From positions 1-64,000 of the forward strand of contig JBHBQE010000004.1 in the NCBI GenBank assembly GCA_041776485.1: a stretch of 64,000 bases of DNA, in the 5' to 3' direction. Below the pieces are notes generated by a model. It was not told the origin of the DNA. It made no database searches and saw only the letters and a list, made by a program, of their open reading frames with translations. The position numbers and the translations under genes were made by a program. This DNA comes from JBHBQE01 sp041776485 (lineage in GTDB: Bacteria; Bacillota; Clostridia; Lachnospirales; Lachnospiraceae). Positions 9,248 through 18,224 of this stretch are shown here, in pieces (position 1 is the stretch's first letter; each line of letters begins with the position of its first letter).

Positions 9248-9715
9248 TTAGGTTTTCCTATCAAATATCATATATTTACTAATAAAGTAATTTAAGACAA
9301 TAACTGCCACCTGGGCAATCAATTTGATAAGCATACTGCCAAAGCTAAGCTTTGTGATAAAAATAAAAAGCATTGCCTCCTCAAATGCAAGAGTTGCCAG
9401 TCTGCCGCCAAAAAACGAGAAAAGTTGTTTTATAAACTCTAAAAAGGAGTTTGTTGAAGCGTTAAATACCCAAATTCTATTGGTGGTAAAGGCAAACATA
9501 ACGCAAATAATCCATACCCAAATATTGGCAACAAGCTCGTTCATATTTATAGCTATATGAAATAGCCAAAACAGGAATAAGCTTAGAAGAAATGCTAATC
9601 CGCCAAAAAATAAATATAAAAGCCCCTCCTTATGTTTTACATAAAAGGGGGCAAATATTCTAAGTACCGGCAGTTTCATTATCTTATCAAATATATCTTC
9701 CTTAGTCTCCTGCAT
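9248..9715 (-). CDS. GtrA-family membrane protein
   Basis: A 155-residue protein with four hydrophobic segments, the size and layout of GtrA proteins. Members of this family are thought to move polyprenyl-phosphate-linked sugars across the membrane or to help cell-surface glycosylation. It begins six bases after the stop of the upstream FAD oxidoreductase, so the two are co-transcribed with the radical SAM gene. No GtrB-type glycosyltransferase is adjacent. Confidence 0.85.
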   Translation of the reverse strand: MQETKEDIFDKIMKLPVLRIFAPFYVKHKEGLLYLFFGGLAFLLSLFLFWLFHIAINMNELVANIWVWIICVMFAFTTNRIWVFNASTNSFLEFIKQLFSFFGGRLATLAFEEAMLFIFITKLSFGSMLIKLIAQVAVIVLNYFISKYMIFDRKT

Positions 9716-9721
9716 AAAATC

Positions 9722-11266
9722 CTACTTTTCGTGATATTCCTTTTCAGTATTTACACTCCAAATATTATCCTTAGTTGTAACATTATTCATAATATTGTAA
9801 ACCGCCTCAAAGGAAGTGCACATACTATGGTCAATATTATTATAACGGTGCTGTCCATTTCTTCCTACACAATACAAATTTGGAATGGTGTCTAAGTAGT
9901 TTCTTAATTCATCAATTCTATCATAGGTATCAAAGTATGCAGGATACGCCTTTTTCACCCGTTCAACCCTATAGGAAATTACCTCTTTAACATCATCAAT
10001 TAAATTAAGCTCCACCATTTCCCTAATTCCCATTTGGGCAAAATCCTCATCCTCCATGGACCACATATTGTCCCCCTCGTTACAAAAATATTCAAGTCCT
10101 ACCCAAACGGTGTTTTCAATATCCTTTACAAGGTATGGTGACCAGTTATTGTAAATTTGAAACCGTCCCATTTGTACAGCCTTTTCATGGACATATACCC
10201 AGTTATCCGGCACTATATTCCCAATGGTTTTTATCCCTGTTTCATTCTTAAGATGGAAATTTTTAACCAACACACCAACTGTCATATAATCCCTATATGG
10301 AAGTCCCATTGCAATATCCTCTATATCCTTCGGCACATTATTCATGCCATAAACCAAATCCTTTATAGGCATTGAGGAAATAATATAATCCGCCTCACAA
10401 GTCTCTTCTCTGCCCTCTATTACATATTTTACTCCGGTTAAATTATTTTCCTCACCTTTAATGACACCAATCACCTTTGCACTGGTTTTTATATCCCCGC
10501 CAAGCTCTCTAACCTTATCTGCCGTAATATCCCAAAGCTGTCCCGGTCCCAATTTAGGATAGCCAAACTCCTCTATTAAAGAAGTTTCTACATGTCTGTC
10601 CTTTTTATTAAAGGCTTTCCCAAACATATCCTTTAATATAGCCATTATGGAAAGACCCTTTACTCGCTGTGCACCCCATTCCGGTGAAATGTCCCTTGGA
10701 TGGCGTCCCCACAAATTCTCTGTATATTTTTCAAAAAACATAGAATACAGCTTTTTGCCGAACCTGTTAATATAAAAATCCTCCAGAGAATCTTCCTTCC
10801 GCTTTACAATACAGCTCTTAAGATAGCTAAAACCAACTACTATTGTGGTACCCAATCCCATATTCTTTAAGGTTTCAAATTTAAGAGAAATTGGATAATC
10901 AAAGAATTTCCTGTTGAAAAAAATTCTGGACAAACGATTTCTTCTAAGCATAACTATGTCAGTTAATTCCGGATTTGGTCCTCCCTGTGCCGTAGTAACT
11001 TCTCTGTCAAGAATTTTATCATCATAGGGCTTTTCTCCCATGGTAGGCAACATCATTTCCCACCATTCATTGACCTTAGGCACCTTAGAAAAGAACCTGT
11101 GCCCTCCCATGTCCATTCTATTCCCCTGGTACTCTATAGTTTTGGAAATACCGCCGAAATGTTCGCTTTCCTCAAAGACAATTACTTCATATTCTTTTGA
11201 CTTGCACAGCTCATATGCGGCAGTAAGTCCTGCCGGTCCTGCACCGATAATGCACACCCTTTTCAT
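9722..11266 (-). CDS. FAD-dependent oxidoreductase related to UDP-galactopyranose mutase and protoporphyrinogen oxidase folds
   Basis: A 514-residue flavoprotein. The N-terminus has the dinucleotide-binding motif GAGPAGLTAAYEL (residues about 8-20), followed by an FGGISKT turn and MGGHRFFSKV. The C-terminus has a second flavin contact region (YCVGRNGQHRYNN). The GGHRFFSK and GRNGQHRYNN blocks are typical of oxidoreductases found beside glycosyltransferases and GtrA proteins and recall UDP-galactopyranose mutase. The reaction is unknown: sugar ring contraction and redox modification of a lipid-linked sugar are both possible. It sits in the middle of a three-gene operon with a radical SAM protein and GtrA. 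Confidence 0.8.
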   Translation of the reverse strand: MKRVCIIGAGPAGLTAAYELCKSKEYEVIVFEESEHFGGISKTIEYQGNRMDMGGHRFFSKVPKVNEWWEMMLPTMGEKPYDDKILDREVTTAQGGPNPELTDIVMLRRNRLSRIFFNRKFFDYPISLKFETLKNMGLGTTIVVGFSYLKSCIVKRKEDSLEDFYINRFGKKLYSMFFEKYTENLWGRHPRDISPEWGAQRVKGLSIMAILKDMFGKAFNKKDRHVETSLIEEFGYPKLGPGQLWDITADKVRELGGDIKTSAKVIGVIKGEENNLTGVKYVIEGREETCEADYIISSMPIKDLVYGMNNVPKDIEDIAMGLPYRDYMTVGVLVKNFHLKNETGIKTIGNIVPDNWVYVHEKAVQMGRFQIYNNWSPYLVKDIENTVWVGLEYFCNEGDNMWSMEDEDFAQMGIREMVELNLIDDVKEVISYRVERVKKAYPAYFDTYDRIDELRNYLDTIPNLYCVGRNGQHRYNNIDHSMCTSFEAVYNIMNNVTTKDNIWSVNTEKEYHEK

Positions 11267-11287
11267 CTTCTCTCCCCTTATTTCCCC

Positions 11288-12265
11288 TTATTTCCTAAAG
11301 AAGCTCTGTCTAGCTCCGTGCATTTCTTCGCCCTTTAACAAATCAGAAACCGCATCCATTCTTAATCCTGCATCTATGAAATCACAGTGCTTACAAAATG
11401 GATATTTATCCCTTCCTGCCGCTATTTTTCGCCTTAAATCTGTATATTCTTCGCTTTCCCATATTTCCCTGAGGCTATGTTTTGAAATATCCCCAAGGTT
11501 TGTTACCTCGAAATTATCACAACAACACAGTCCACAGACTCCATGGGAAGTTATCCACATATCTGTAAAGGGCATAAGACATGTTTCTGTATATATCCTG
11601 GGCGTTGCCTGCTTATTAGGTGCTGAGCCTGCTCTGTTGGTAAGCACCTCCTTTAAATAACGCATTTGAATTAACACATCCAAATCCTTATATTTCTCCG
11701 AATTGCTTTTTATATGCTCATATATTTCACCTACACCCTTATGCAGCTTCATATCCAGACAATAATTATTAATGATAAGCTGATTGACATATGGTGCAAT
11801 TTGATTAAGCTTTTCAATATTAAGCAAAAGTCCATTGGTGGACATAAAAATAAAAACTCCGGGAAGCTTTTCTCTGGCATACTTATGGAATTCCACAATT
11901 CTATTGTCAAGCCAAGGCTCGTTATTTCCATACAAGGTCAAATGCCCCTGATAGCCCCAATCAGCCAGCTCATCTATAATCCTCCGGTAAATATCATCAG
12001 GGATTTTAGCTAAAGGTCTTTTATCGGTATTTCTGTTAGCAGAGCAGAACTCACAGGTACTGTTGCATTTATTGATAGTTTCAACATTAACTATATTCGG
12101 CTTTGGTACCTCTTTGCAATTAAAAAAATAATTAATATATTCCCTTTGAAGCTTTGCTCTTCTTTTGAACTGAAGTGTTAAATAGGCAGAACTTGCCAGG
12201 TGGGAAACATATTTTCTGGCATTCCAGCCCAATATCCCACCAAAATTATGTATTTTAACAGGCAT
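11288..12265 (-). CDS. Radical SAM/SPASM-domain protein
   Basis: A 325-residue protein with the radical SAM cluster motif CxxxCxxC at Cys67, Cys71 and Cys74. A cysteine-rich C-terminal SPASM-like region follows (GVCGLCCCDNF, then CKHCDF), which would bind an auxiliary 4Fe-4S cluster. SPASM proteins modify peptides, and some act on sugars or alcohols. No precursor peptide gene was found nearby. As first gene of the operon with a FAD oxidoreductase and GtrA, a role in modifying a glycan or lipid-linked sugar is more likely than peptide maturation, but this is inference. Confidence 0.85.
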   Translation of the reverse strand: MPVKIHNFGGILGWNARKYVSHLASSAYLTLQFKRRAKLQREYINYFFNCKEVPKPNIVNVETINKCNSTCEFCSANRNTDKRPLAKIPDDIYRRIIDELADWGYQGHLTLYGNNEPWLDNRIVEFHKYAREKLPGVFIFMSTNGLLLNIEKLNQIAPYVNQLIINNYCLDMKLHKGVGEIYEHIKSNSEKYKDLDVLIQMRYLKEVLTNRAGSAPNKQATPRIYTETCLMPFTDMWITSHGVCGLCCCDNFEVTNLGDISKHSLREIWESEEYTDLRRKIAAGRDKYPFCKHCDFIDAGLRMDAVSDLLKGEEMHGARQSFFRK

Positions 12266-12470
12266 ACCCTATACTACCTCCTAACTGCATTAAAGATAGA
12301 TTTTATCAGTTTAATTTTGGTTAAGCAAGTAAAAATTCTGATTGACTTAACTCTTTGGCGCGAACGGGGCGAAGGATTGAGGATTTTTATTTTTATACGC
12401 TAATGCACAACTTTACAAGCAATCCGCTCTTTTTTGAATCTGCACCGATTTTATGAGCGTTCAATATGAT

Positions 12471-12498
12471 TTGACAACTTACCTTTATTTTGTATAAC
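12471..12498 (+). promoter_or_regulatory. Promoter of the large membrane protein at 12541
   Basis: TTGACA (12471-12476), a 16-base spacer and TATAAC (12493-12498) lie just upstream of the gene. The 275-base gap between the divergent radical SAM gene and this one shows no other gene. Confidence 0.65.
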
Positions 12499-12540
12499 AT
12501 AGACCTTGTTAGAGTACACCTGTAAATGTGGGGATTTAAA

Positions 12541-14934
12541 ATGCTAAAGCTTTCCAGGAATAAATCTGTAATTTTCCTTATTGTATCAGTTATAATCTTA
12601 ATCAAAATTTTGTATATATTCATAGGAAACAAACTTCCGGGAAAATATTATGAGGCACAATTTACACCAAGTCTTGAAAACGCTAAAGAAATGTCCTGCA
12701 GTAATGCTATGATAGGTTTTACCCCCTCAAAAAACAATATCGACAGAATAGAGTTGGCATTTTCCGGCATTATGGAAAATGATCCCGGCAAAATCCAATT
12801 ACTTATTCTGAATAAGGAGGAGCAGATACTATACTCCACAGGACTTAGTATATCGAAATTTACAGATTTTCAATGGAGGGAAATATTTGTCAATTGTCCT
12901 GTCACCCCCGGAGATACGCACTATATCTATATTGATACCAGAGAATGCCTTGCAGCACCCAACCTCCTGTTAACATCTAATGCTTCTTTTGAACATAATA
13001 GCTTAAGTATAAACGGGGAAGCTGTAGCCTTAAATCCCGCTGTTAAATATGGATATTTTATCAAGCCTGATTTGGTTGATAAAATTTTTTCTTCCATTGT
13101 ATATATAATTGTATTGATGTTTTTTTATCTTCTGCTTAAAAATACGGAAATGATATATAAAACGGCATTCAAATTTTGTAAGCACATATATGAAAGCCTC
13201 GGCTTTTACGGTTCAAATATTTCTCTGCTTATATTGGAGCTTCTGCTTTGCACTATGGTTATTAACCTGTCTGGTATAGATTTTAGCTTTGGCACAAAAT
13301 TAATTCTATATCTTATGTCCGTATTTGCAATCATAAAATTTAAAGACAAGATCAAGGCTGTAAATAAGCTTTTTGATAATAACGCCAAAAAATATGGATT
13401 GTTATTTACTATTTTATATGCCGGCTTTGCTTTTGTGGGGCAGCGAATTTTTATTTATCCTATAGATGGCAGCATATCCCCTGTAAAATTATTCATATTT
13501 GTAGTAGCCTGCATTTGGCTTGTGCCAATTATCTGTACGGTATTTACCCTTGCAGAACAAAATCTGCCAAAGGTATTTTCAGATACCAAAGCCCTGTCTT
13601 TCGGAAAATTTGTGACTATACATTTGATTATATTAATTGTCCCCGCACTTATAACAGTTTATGCTTTTAACCCGGGAATATGCAGCTTGGATACATATGA
13701 TACTCTAAGAACTGCCCATAGTGTACAGGGTATGCTGGACTGGCATTCGGCTTTCTACTGCCTGATATTGCATTATATTTTGAAAATATGGGATTCAACA
13801 TACGCCATACTATTTGTTCAATATTTTTTCTGGGTATATGTGGTGTTGGAGCTGCTGCTGTTTCTCAGAAAAAAACAAATCAAAGACAGTTTGTTGATTT
13901 TATTTTCCTGCCTTGTCGGATTAAATACTGCAAACCTGCTGCATATAACCAGTATTTGGAAGGATATTCCCTATTCTATTTCGGTTTTATGGCTGGTAAT
14001 AATTTTAGCCAAGCTCTCTGTTGACACTGAATTTTATAAAAAGAAATGGTATATATATCTTGAGTTTATTGCTGCCATGGCAGGCACCATGCTATATCGC
14101 AAAAACGGAATTGTTACTTTTATTATGGTTGCCCTTATGGCAATTATATTGCTTCGCAAAAATATTAAAGTGGTAGGCTCCATTATTCTTGCCACAGCCT
14201 GTGTTGCTTTTATTTCAGGACCTGTATTTAATCACTACATGGTAACAAGCTCAGGTAATTTTGGAATGTATAATGGTTTAGGGCATGATATATTGGGTGT
14301 ATATTATGCTGACGGGGATGTGTCCGGTCATACCATCAAGATGATTACCACAATGACAGACAATAATAACGGCGAGTTTAATTATGTGCCAACTTATTCC
14401 AGACCTCCATATTACAGCGATATTAACACAAAATATTTCATTATTAACTATGTCGATACCTTTATCAGAAACCCCGTTTATATGACAAAGGCAGTTATCG
14501 CCAGAGAAGATTGCATTTGGAGTATTTTCCCCGGGGAGGGATCCACCTTGAAGGTGGTTAATTACCACACTACATTTTCCGAGTGGATTGGTGATGAAAC
14601 CACAGACTGGCAAGTACCGTACCCTGACAGAAAATACAGGAGCATCTATGACACCATAGCCTCAATAACTGAATTTACTGCAAAAACCCAATGGATAAAT
14701 ACTTTAATTTGGCGAAGCGGAATTGCTGCTTTAATGGGAATTATATCCTTTATTTATCTTATTGTAAAAAAAGTAGATAGAAGCCGTTTTATACTTATCA
14801 TACCCTTGGTATCACAGATTTCGGGGCTGCTTCTTTCATGCGGCTGGTCAGACTTCAGATATTTTTGGCCTATTAATCTTATGGCAGTCGCCATAGTTTT
14901 TATCCTGCCTGTGCTGGTACAAAGGAATAATTAA
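12541..14934 (+). CDS. Large polytopic membrane protein, DUF6020/GT-C-like
   Basis: A 797-residue protein. One membrane segment at the N-terminus (about residues 8-26) is followed by an exposed beta-rich domain of about 150 residues, then at least ten further hydrophobic segments. A hydrophilic block of about 140 residues, roughly 580-720, is probably extracytoplasmic. The segment CSLDTYDTLRTA...WHSAFYCL followed by ITSIWKDIPYS resembles large membrane proteins annotated as DUF6020, which look like GT-C fold glycosyltransferases. I place the start at 12541, with GGGG seven bases upstream; an in-frame ATG at 12526 is possible. It is divergent from the GtrA operon and may be the glycosyltransferase of that module. 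Confidence 0.7.
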   Translation: MLKLSRNKSVIFLIVSVIILIKILYIFIGNKLPGKYYEAQFTPSLENAKEMSCSNAMIGFTPSKNNIDRIELAFSGIMENDPGKIQLLILNKEEQILYSTGLSISKFTDFQWREIFVNCPVTPGDTHYIYIDTRECLAAPNLLLTSNASFEHNSLSINGEAVALNPAVKYGYFIKPDLVDKIFSSIVYIIVLMFFYLLLKNTEMIYKTAFKFCKHIYESLGFYGSNISLLILELLLCTMVINLSGIDFSFGTKLILYLMSVFAIIKFKDKIKAVNKLFDNNAKKYGLLFTILYAGFAFVGQRIFIYPIDGSISPVKLFIFVVACIWLVPIICTVFTLAEQNLPKVFSDTKALSFGKFVTIHLIILIVPALITVYAFNPGICSLDTYDTLRTAHSVQGMLDWHSAFYCLILHYILKIWDSTYAILFVQYFFWVYVVLELLLFLRKKQIKDSLLILFSCLVGLNTANLLHITSIWKDIPYSISVLWLVIILAKLSVDTEFYKKKWYIYLEFIAAMAGTMLYRKNGIVTFIMVALMAIILLRKNIKVVGSIILATACVAFISGPVFNHYMVTSSGNFGMYNGLGHDILGVYYADGDVSGHTIKMITTMTDNNNGEFNYVPTYSRPPYYSDINTKYFIINYVDTFIRNPVYMTKAVIAREDCIWSIFPGEGSTLKVVNYHTTFSEWIGDETTDWQVPYPDRKYRSIYDTIASITEFTAKTQWINTLIWRSGIAALMGIISFIYLIVKKVDRSRFILIIPLVSQISGLLLSCGWSDFRYFWPINLMAVAIVFILPVLVQRNN

Positions 14935-15032
14935 TTTTATTACATGATAACGCACACCATCAACTGTAAAATTTAACCGTTCTGCTGTTTGTTTTGTGCT
15001 TATACAGGGATTTTTAAGTCAAATTTATTATC

Positions 15033-15080
15033 ATAATTCACACTTGACAAATCGTATAAATTGTGAATGTATTATATAGT
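15033..15080 (+). promoter_or_regulatory. Inverted repeat and promoter-like elements upstream of the sensor kinase
   Basis: ATTCACA (15036-15042) and TGTGAAT (15062-15068) form a perfect 7-base inverted repeat with a 19-base spacer. TTGACA (15044-15049) lies between the arms, and TATTAT (15070-15075) follows 20 bases later. That spacing is longer than optimal, so the promoter may need a bound regulator. These elements lie in the 373-base gap between 14935 and 15307. Confidence 0.45.
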
Positions 15081-15099
15081 TGCCGTAATTTTAAAAAGG

Positions 15100-15307
15100 A
15101 TAAAGACATGACTGCATAGAGGATATTTTGCATTTGGCACTGTTAAAAAAGAGTGATATTCCAACTCTTTTAGTGCACAGAAACGGAATTACACAAAGAG
15201 TACCTTTTGCAAATAGTATTTATATGGCATAGCAAATGCACAAGGTCTATATCTGTCTGAAAAATGCGGATAGCTTTTCTGTTTGAGCATACAAGGAGGC
15301 TGATAAA
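15100..15307 (+). promoter_or_regulatory. Structured 5' leader with alternative base pairing before the sensor kinase
   Basis: This part of the gap contains TGCATTTG (15129-15136), which can pair with CAAATGCA (15233-15240) as an outer helix. Inside it ACTCTTTT (15164-15171) can pair either with AAAAGAGT upstream (15147-15154) or with AAAGAGT downstream (15195-15201). The two inner helices exclude each other, as in attenuators. A tiny reading frame ATG-ACT-GCA-TAG with an AAAGGA site lies at about 15108-15119, before the helices. The kinase's own site, AAGGAGG, lies at 15293-15299. Confidence 0.4.
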
Positions 15308-17143
15308 ATGAAAAGAAACTTAAAAATTTTTATAGCTTTGCAGATTGCTTTAACCTTGTCGGCTTTAATTATAATTGTTTCCTCTTTCGGATACAGTATG
15401 TATCAGGATAAACTGCCGGAAGCTTTGTATATTAAAGATGTTAAGGTAAGTATAAGCGGGGATAGCCCAAAAGATATCACATTGCCTTATAACTTCAAAC
15501 ACTTAAAACCCAGGACCCCCATTACCATTACAGCTCTTGTTACCCCGAACGAAAACGATATAATCTATGTCAAGACTGCATATGCACCTGCAAAAATTTA
15601 TACAGATGGAGTGTTAATTTACGAGCTTGGCAAAAAAGAAACCTATCCGGCTTTTATGATTGATCCTGCTACGGAAATTTATTTGTTAAAGCCGTCCACA
15701 GACAGTAAGGAAGTCGAGTTTAAAATGGAATTTTTATCTCCCATAACTCGCAGCTCCATGACCATACATCCGCCTATTATAGCTACATTCAAATCTATAT
15801 TCAACGAATTTGTCAAGGCATACAAAACGCAATTTTTATTTTCGGTTGTTCAGATCGCGGCAGGAGTGTTCCTCGCTGTTGTATCACTTATGATGATTTT
15901 TTTTGAAAAGAGAATCAGCAAAATATTCTTTTGGTTTGGTATGTTTTCGTTTATTTCAGGTCTATGGGGTTTTGGCGAGTGTAACTTTACAGCACTGATG
16001 ATTAAAAATCCGACTTTGCTGTACCTGTTTGCTTTTATAGGACTGTTTACTGTTTGTATACCGCTCATACATCTGGCAATCGTGTCAATAGGTTTCAAAA
16101 ACCCAAACCCTTTATACATACTCTCTTCCATTTTGACAGCCTCATCGACTGTAGCCTTAGTTCTGCAGTTTTTAGGAGTATACCCCCTTTCAAGCAGTAT
16201 GTATGCTTTTCATTTTATGACAACTTGCTCTTTGTGTATTCTTTCATTTTTAACTGTATACGAGGCTATTAAAAATGATAACTTACAAGCAAAGCGCTTT
16301 GTTCTGCCGATAGCGATTTTAACCCTTGCTTCACTCATCGAAGTTATAAATTATTATTTTAAATTTACTTATAAGTTTGCATCTCTTTTTCAAGATGGAG
16401 TAATTGTTTTTATTTTGATTATGGGCTTTACCATATGTTTTTATATCAAAGACTTTGCTACCGTGCGTAAGCAAAATGAAAGGCTAGCCTTTGAACTGGG
16501 ACTTATGGGAATACAGATGGATGAGCAGCGAAAATATAACGAACTGATTGCTGAAAATGAGAAAACACTAAAGAAACAAAGACACGATTTACACCACCAT
16601 CTGATTGCGATAAGGGAGCTTGCTGAAAGCGGAAACGAAAAGCTAAATGATTACCTTGATACTTTAAGCAAAAATATACCCTCTGCCCATATCAGCTATT
16701 GTGAAAATAAAGCGGTAAGTGCCATACTTTCCCACTATGCTGCAATATGTAAGGCAGAAAACATAGAGTTTAATGCCAAACTTATTATACCTGAAATGAC
16801 TAAAACATCTGTAAGCAGTGACCTATCAATCATTTTCGGAAATCTGCTTGAAAATGCAATTGAAGCCTGCCGCAAAATAGACAGCGATAAAAGGTTCATA
16901 AGAATAGGCAGCGATTTAAGCCATGATATGCTTGTTATCACTATGGACAACTCTTATGACGGAAATTTTCTGTCTGTAGACGGCAGATTTCGTTCTACAA
17001 AAAGAGAGGACTTCGGCATCGGTCTTTCTTCTATACAGTCCGTTGCAAGAAAGTATAATGGTGATTCAAGGTTTGAGGATAAAGACGGGTACTTCCAATC
17101 ATCTGTATGTATGATAATAAGAGCATGTAACCGAATACTGTAA
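15308..17143 (+). CDS. Sensor histidine kinase, 7TM-DISM input and GHKL ATPase output
   Basis: A 611-residue membrane kinase. It has an N-terminal signal/anchor segment (about 8-28), an extracellular beta-rich domain (about 40-160), seven hydrophobic segments (about 175-395) of the 7TM-DISM type, a short linker and a GHKL kinase core. The phosphoacceptor His426 is in QRHDLHHHL. The N box is NLLENAIEAC, and a G box is GIGLSSI. The RHDxxxH form is that of the family that usually works with LytTR or similar regulators. No response regulator gene is adjacent, so its partner is elsewhere. The start has AAGGAGG nine bases upstream. Confidence 0.88.
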   Translation: MKRNLKIFIALQIALTLSALIIIVSSFGYSMYQDKLPEALYIKDVKVSISGDSPKDITLPYNFKHLKPRTPITITALVTPNENDIIYVKTAYAPAKIYTDGVLIYELGKKETYPAFMIDPATEIYLLKPSTDSKEVEFKMEFLSPITRSSMTIHPPIIATFKSIFNEFVKAYKTQFLFSVVQIAAGVFLAVVSLMMIFFEKRISKIFFWFGMFSFISGLWGFGECNFTALMIKNPTLLYLFAFIGLFTVCIPLIHLAIVSIGFKNPNPLYILSSILTASSTVALVLQFLGVYPLSSSMYAFHFMTTCSLCILSFLTVYEAIKNDNLQAKRFVLPIAILTLASLIEVINYYFKFTYKFASLFQDGVIVFILIMGFTICFYIKDFATVRKQNERLAFELGLMGIQMDEQRKYNELIAENEKTLKKQRHDLHHHLIAIRELAESGNEKLNDYLDTLSKNIPSAHISYCENKAVSAILSHYAAICKAENIEFNAKLIIPEMTKTSVSSDLSIIFGNLLENAIEACRKIDSDKRFIRIGSDLSHDMLVITMDNSYDGNFLSVDGRFRSTKREDFGIGLSSIQSVARKYNGDSRFEDKDGYFQSSVCMIIRACNRIL

Positions 17144-17258
17144 ACACCATTATATACTTTAGCTAAAGACCGGTAAAAAACAAAAATTTGTAAACTAAAG
17201 CCTTTCAGAAAGCTGCCCTCTACAGAAAATGCACTGATAAATTTATTGTATGGGAATA

Positions 17259-18224
17259 CTATAAATATTCTAAGAAAAATTCTACCAATTTGCCCATTAT
17301 TTCGGTTTTCAAAGGGGAGCTTTTATATCCCATTTCATAACCATGCCCGTCATCTGTAGTAACAGCAATAATTTCATGGTTTTTATACGTTAGGGCACAT
17401 GCTCTGGATGTATCCGGAAAAACCACCTTATCCAATGTATTGTAAAATAACAGCACCGGTTTATTCCCAAAGCCTTCCCCCTCCTTACTGGGAGTATATT
17501 CCTCCACCTCCGTAAACCAATTAGGGTACAGCTTTACGCCAAGATAAGTTGAATAACCATTCAACATGGTCTCGTTCCTTAATTTATAATACTTATCCTC
17601 ACCGCCTAAAAACCTTTTAAAGCAAATCTCATCTCCCGCCGGAGCAATGAGAGCCAACGCCTTTATATCATAACCGCCAATTCCCAAATTGGCAGCTTTC
17701 ATGGCAAATCTCCCCCCATAGCTTCTTCCGTATATCCCGATTCCGGATTCATCTATATTGTATTTATTAATAGCATAATCCATAATAATTTTATAGTCCC
17801 GCTCCATATCCTTTAAAGAATAGGTATCTGTTCTTTGAGAGTTTAAATCCGGCTTAATATAGGGATTCCAATCACAGCGAATAGCTGCAATCCCTGCTTT
17901 AGCCAGATATTCGGAAAGCTCCTTTGCTCCGCCGGAATTTATTGTTCCTGAAAATCCGTGGGATATGAAAACCACAGGAAGTCTCCCCTCTTTTATGGGA
18001 AGATTTACCTCTACATAGGTATAGCTGTCTCTGCTGTTTTCCAGAAAAAACTTATCAGTTTGAATTTGATAGTTGTATTTTATATCAACTGTACCGGAAG
18101 AAATGCTTAAGCTTTCTTCCTTTAAAGTATTTGCATCATCAGAGAAGCAAACAGCAAAAGCACACAGAATAAGTCCTGCTGCAAGTATTAATGCCTGATA
18201 GATTTTATCGGGGATTCTCCTCAT
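17259..18224 (-). CDS. Membrane-anchored or secreted alpha/beta hydrolase
   Basis: A 321-residue protein with an N-terminal hydrophobic anchor (residues about 8-27) and an alpha/beta hydrolase fold. The nucleophile elbow is GRSYGG with Ser168. HGFSG near residue 89 gives the oxyanion region, FYNTLDK probably carries the acid Asp and DDGHGYEMG the His. It resembles dienelactone hydrolase or acyl-esterase types. Its start lies 20 bases inside the end of the upstream acyltransferase gene, with CAGGGAG before the ATG, so the two are translated together. An extracellular esterase paired with an acyltransferase suggests turnover of acyl groups on a surface glycan; this is inference. Confidence 0.8.
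   Translation of the reverse strand: MRRIPDKIYQALILAAGLILCAFAVCFSDDANTLKEESLSISSGTVDIKYNYQIQTDKFFLENSRDSYTYVEVNLPIKEGRLPVVFISHGFSGTINSGGAKELSEYLAKAGIAAIRCDWNPYIKPDLNSQRTDTYSLKDMERDYKIIMDYAINKYNIDESGIGIYGRSYGGRFAMKAANLGIGGYDIKALALIAPAGDEICFKRFLGGEDKYYKLRNETMLNGYSTYLGVKLYPNWFTEVEEYTPSKEGEGFGNKPVLLFYNTLDKVVFPDTSRACALTYKNHEIIAVTTDDGHGYEMGYKSSPLKTEIMGKLVEFFLEYL

Noticed and set aside
11040..11660. Open frame of about 200 codons on the plus strand across the FAD oxidoreductase and radical SAM genes
   Set aside because: It is antisense to two well supported genes, crosses their junction, and shows no protein-like motif or ribosome site.
15108..15119. Three-codon frame (Met-Thr-Ala) with a ribosome-site-like AAAGGA
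   Set aside because: Too short to call a gene. It is mentioned only as part of the leader structure.
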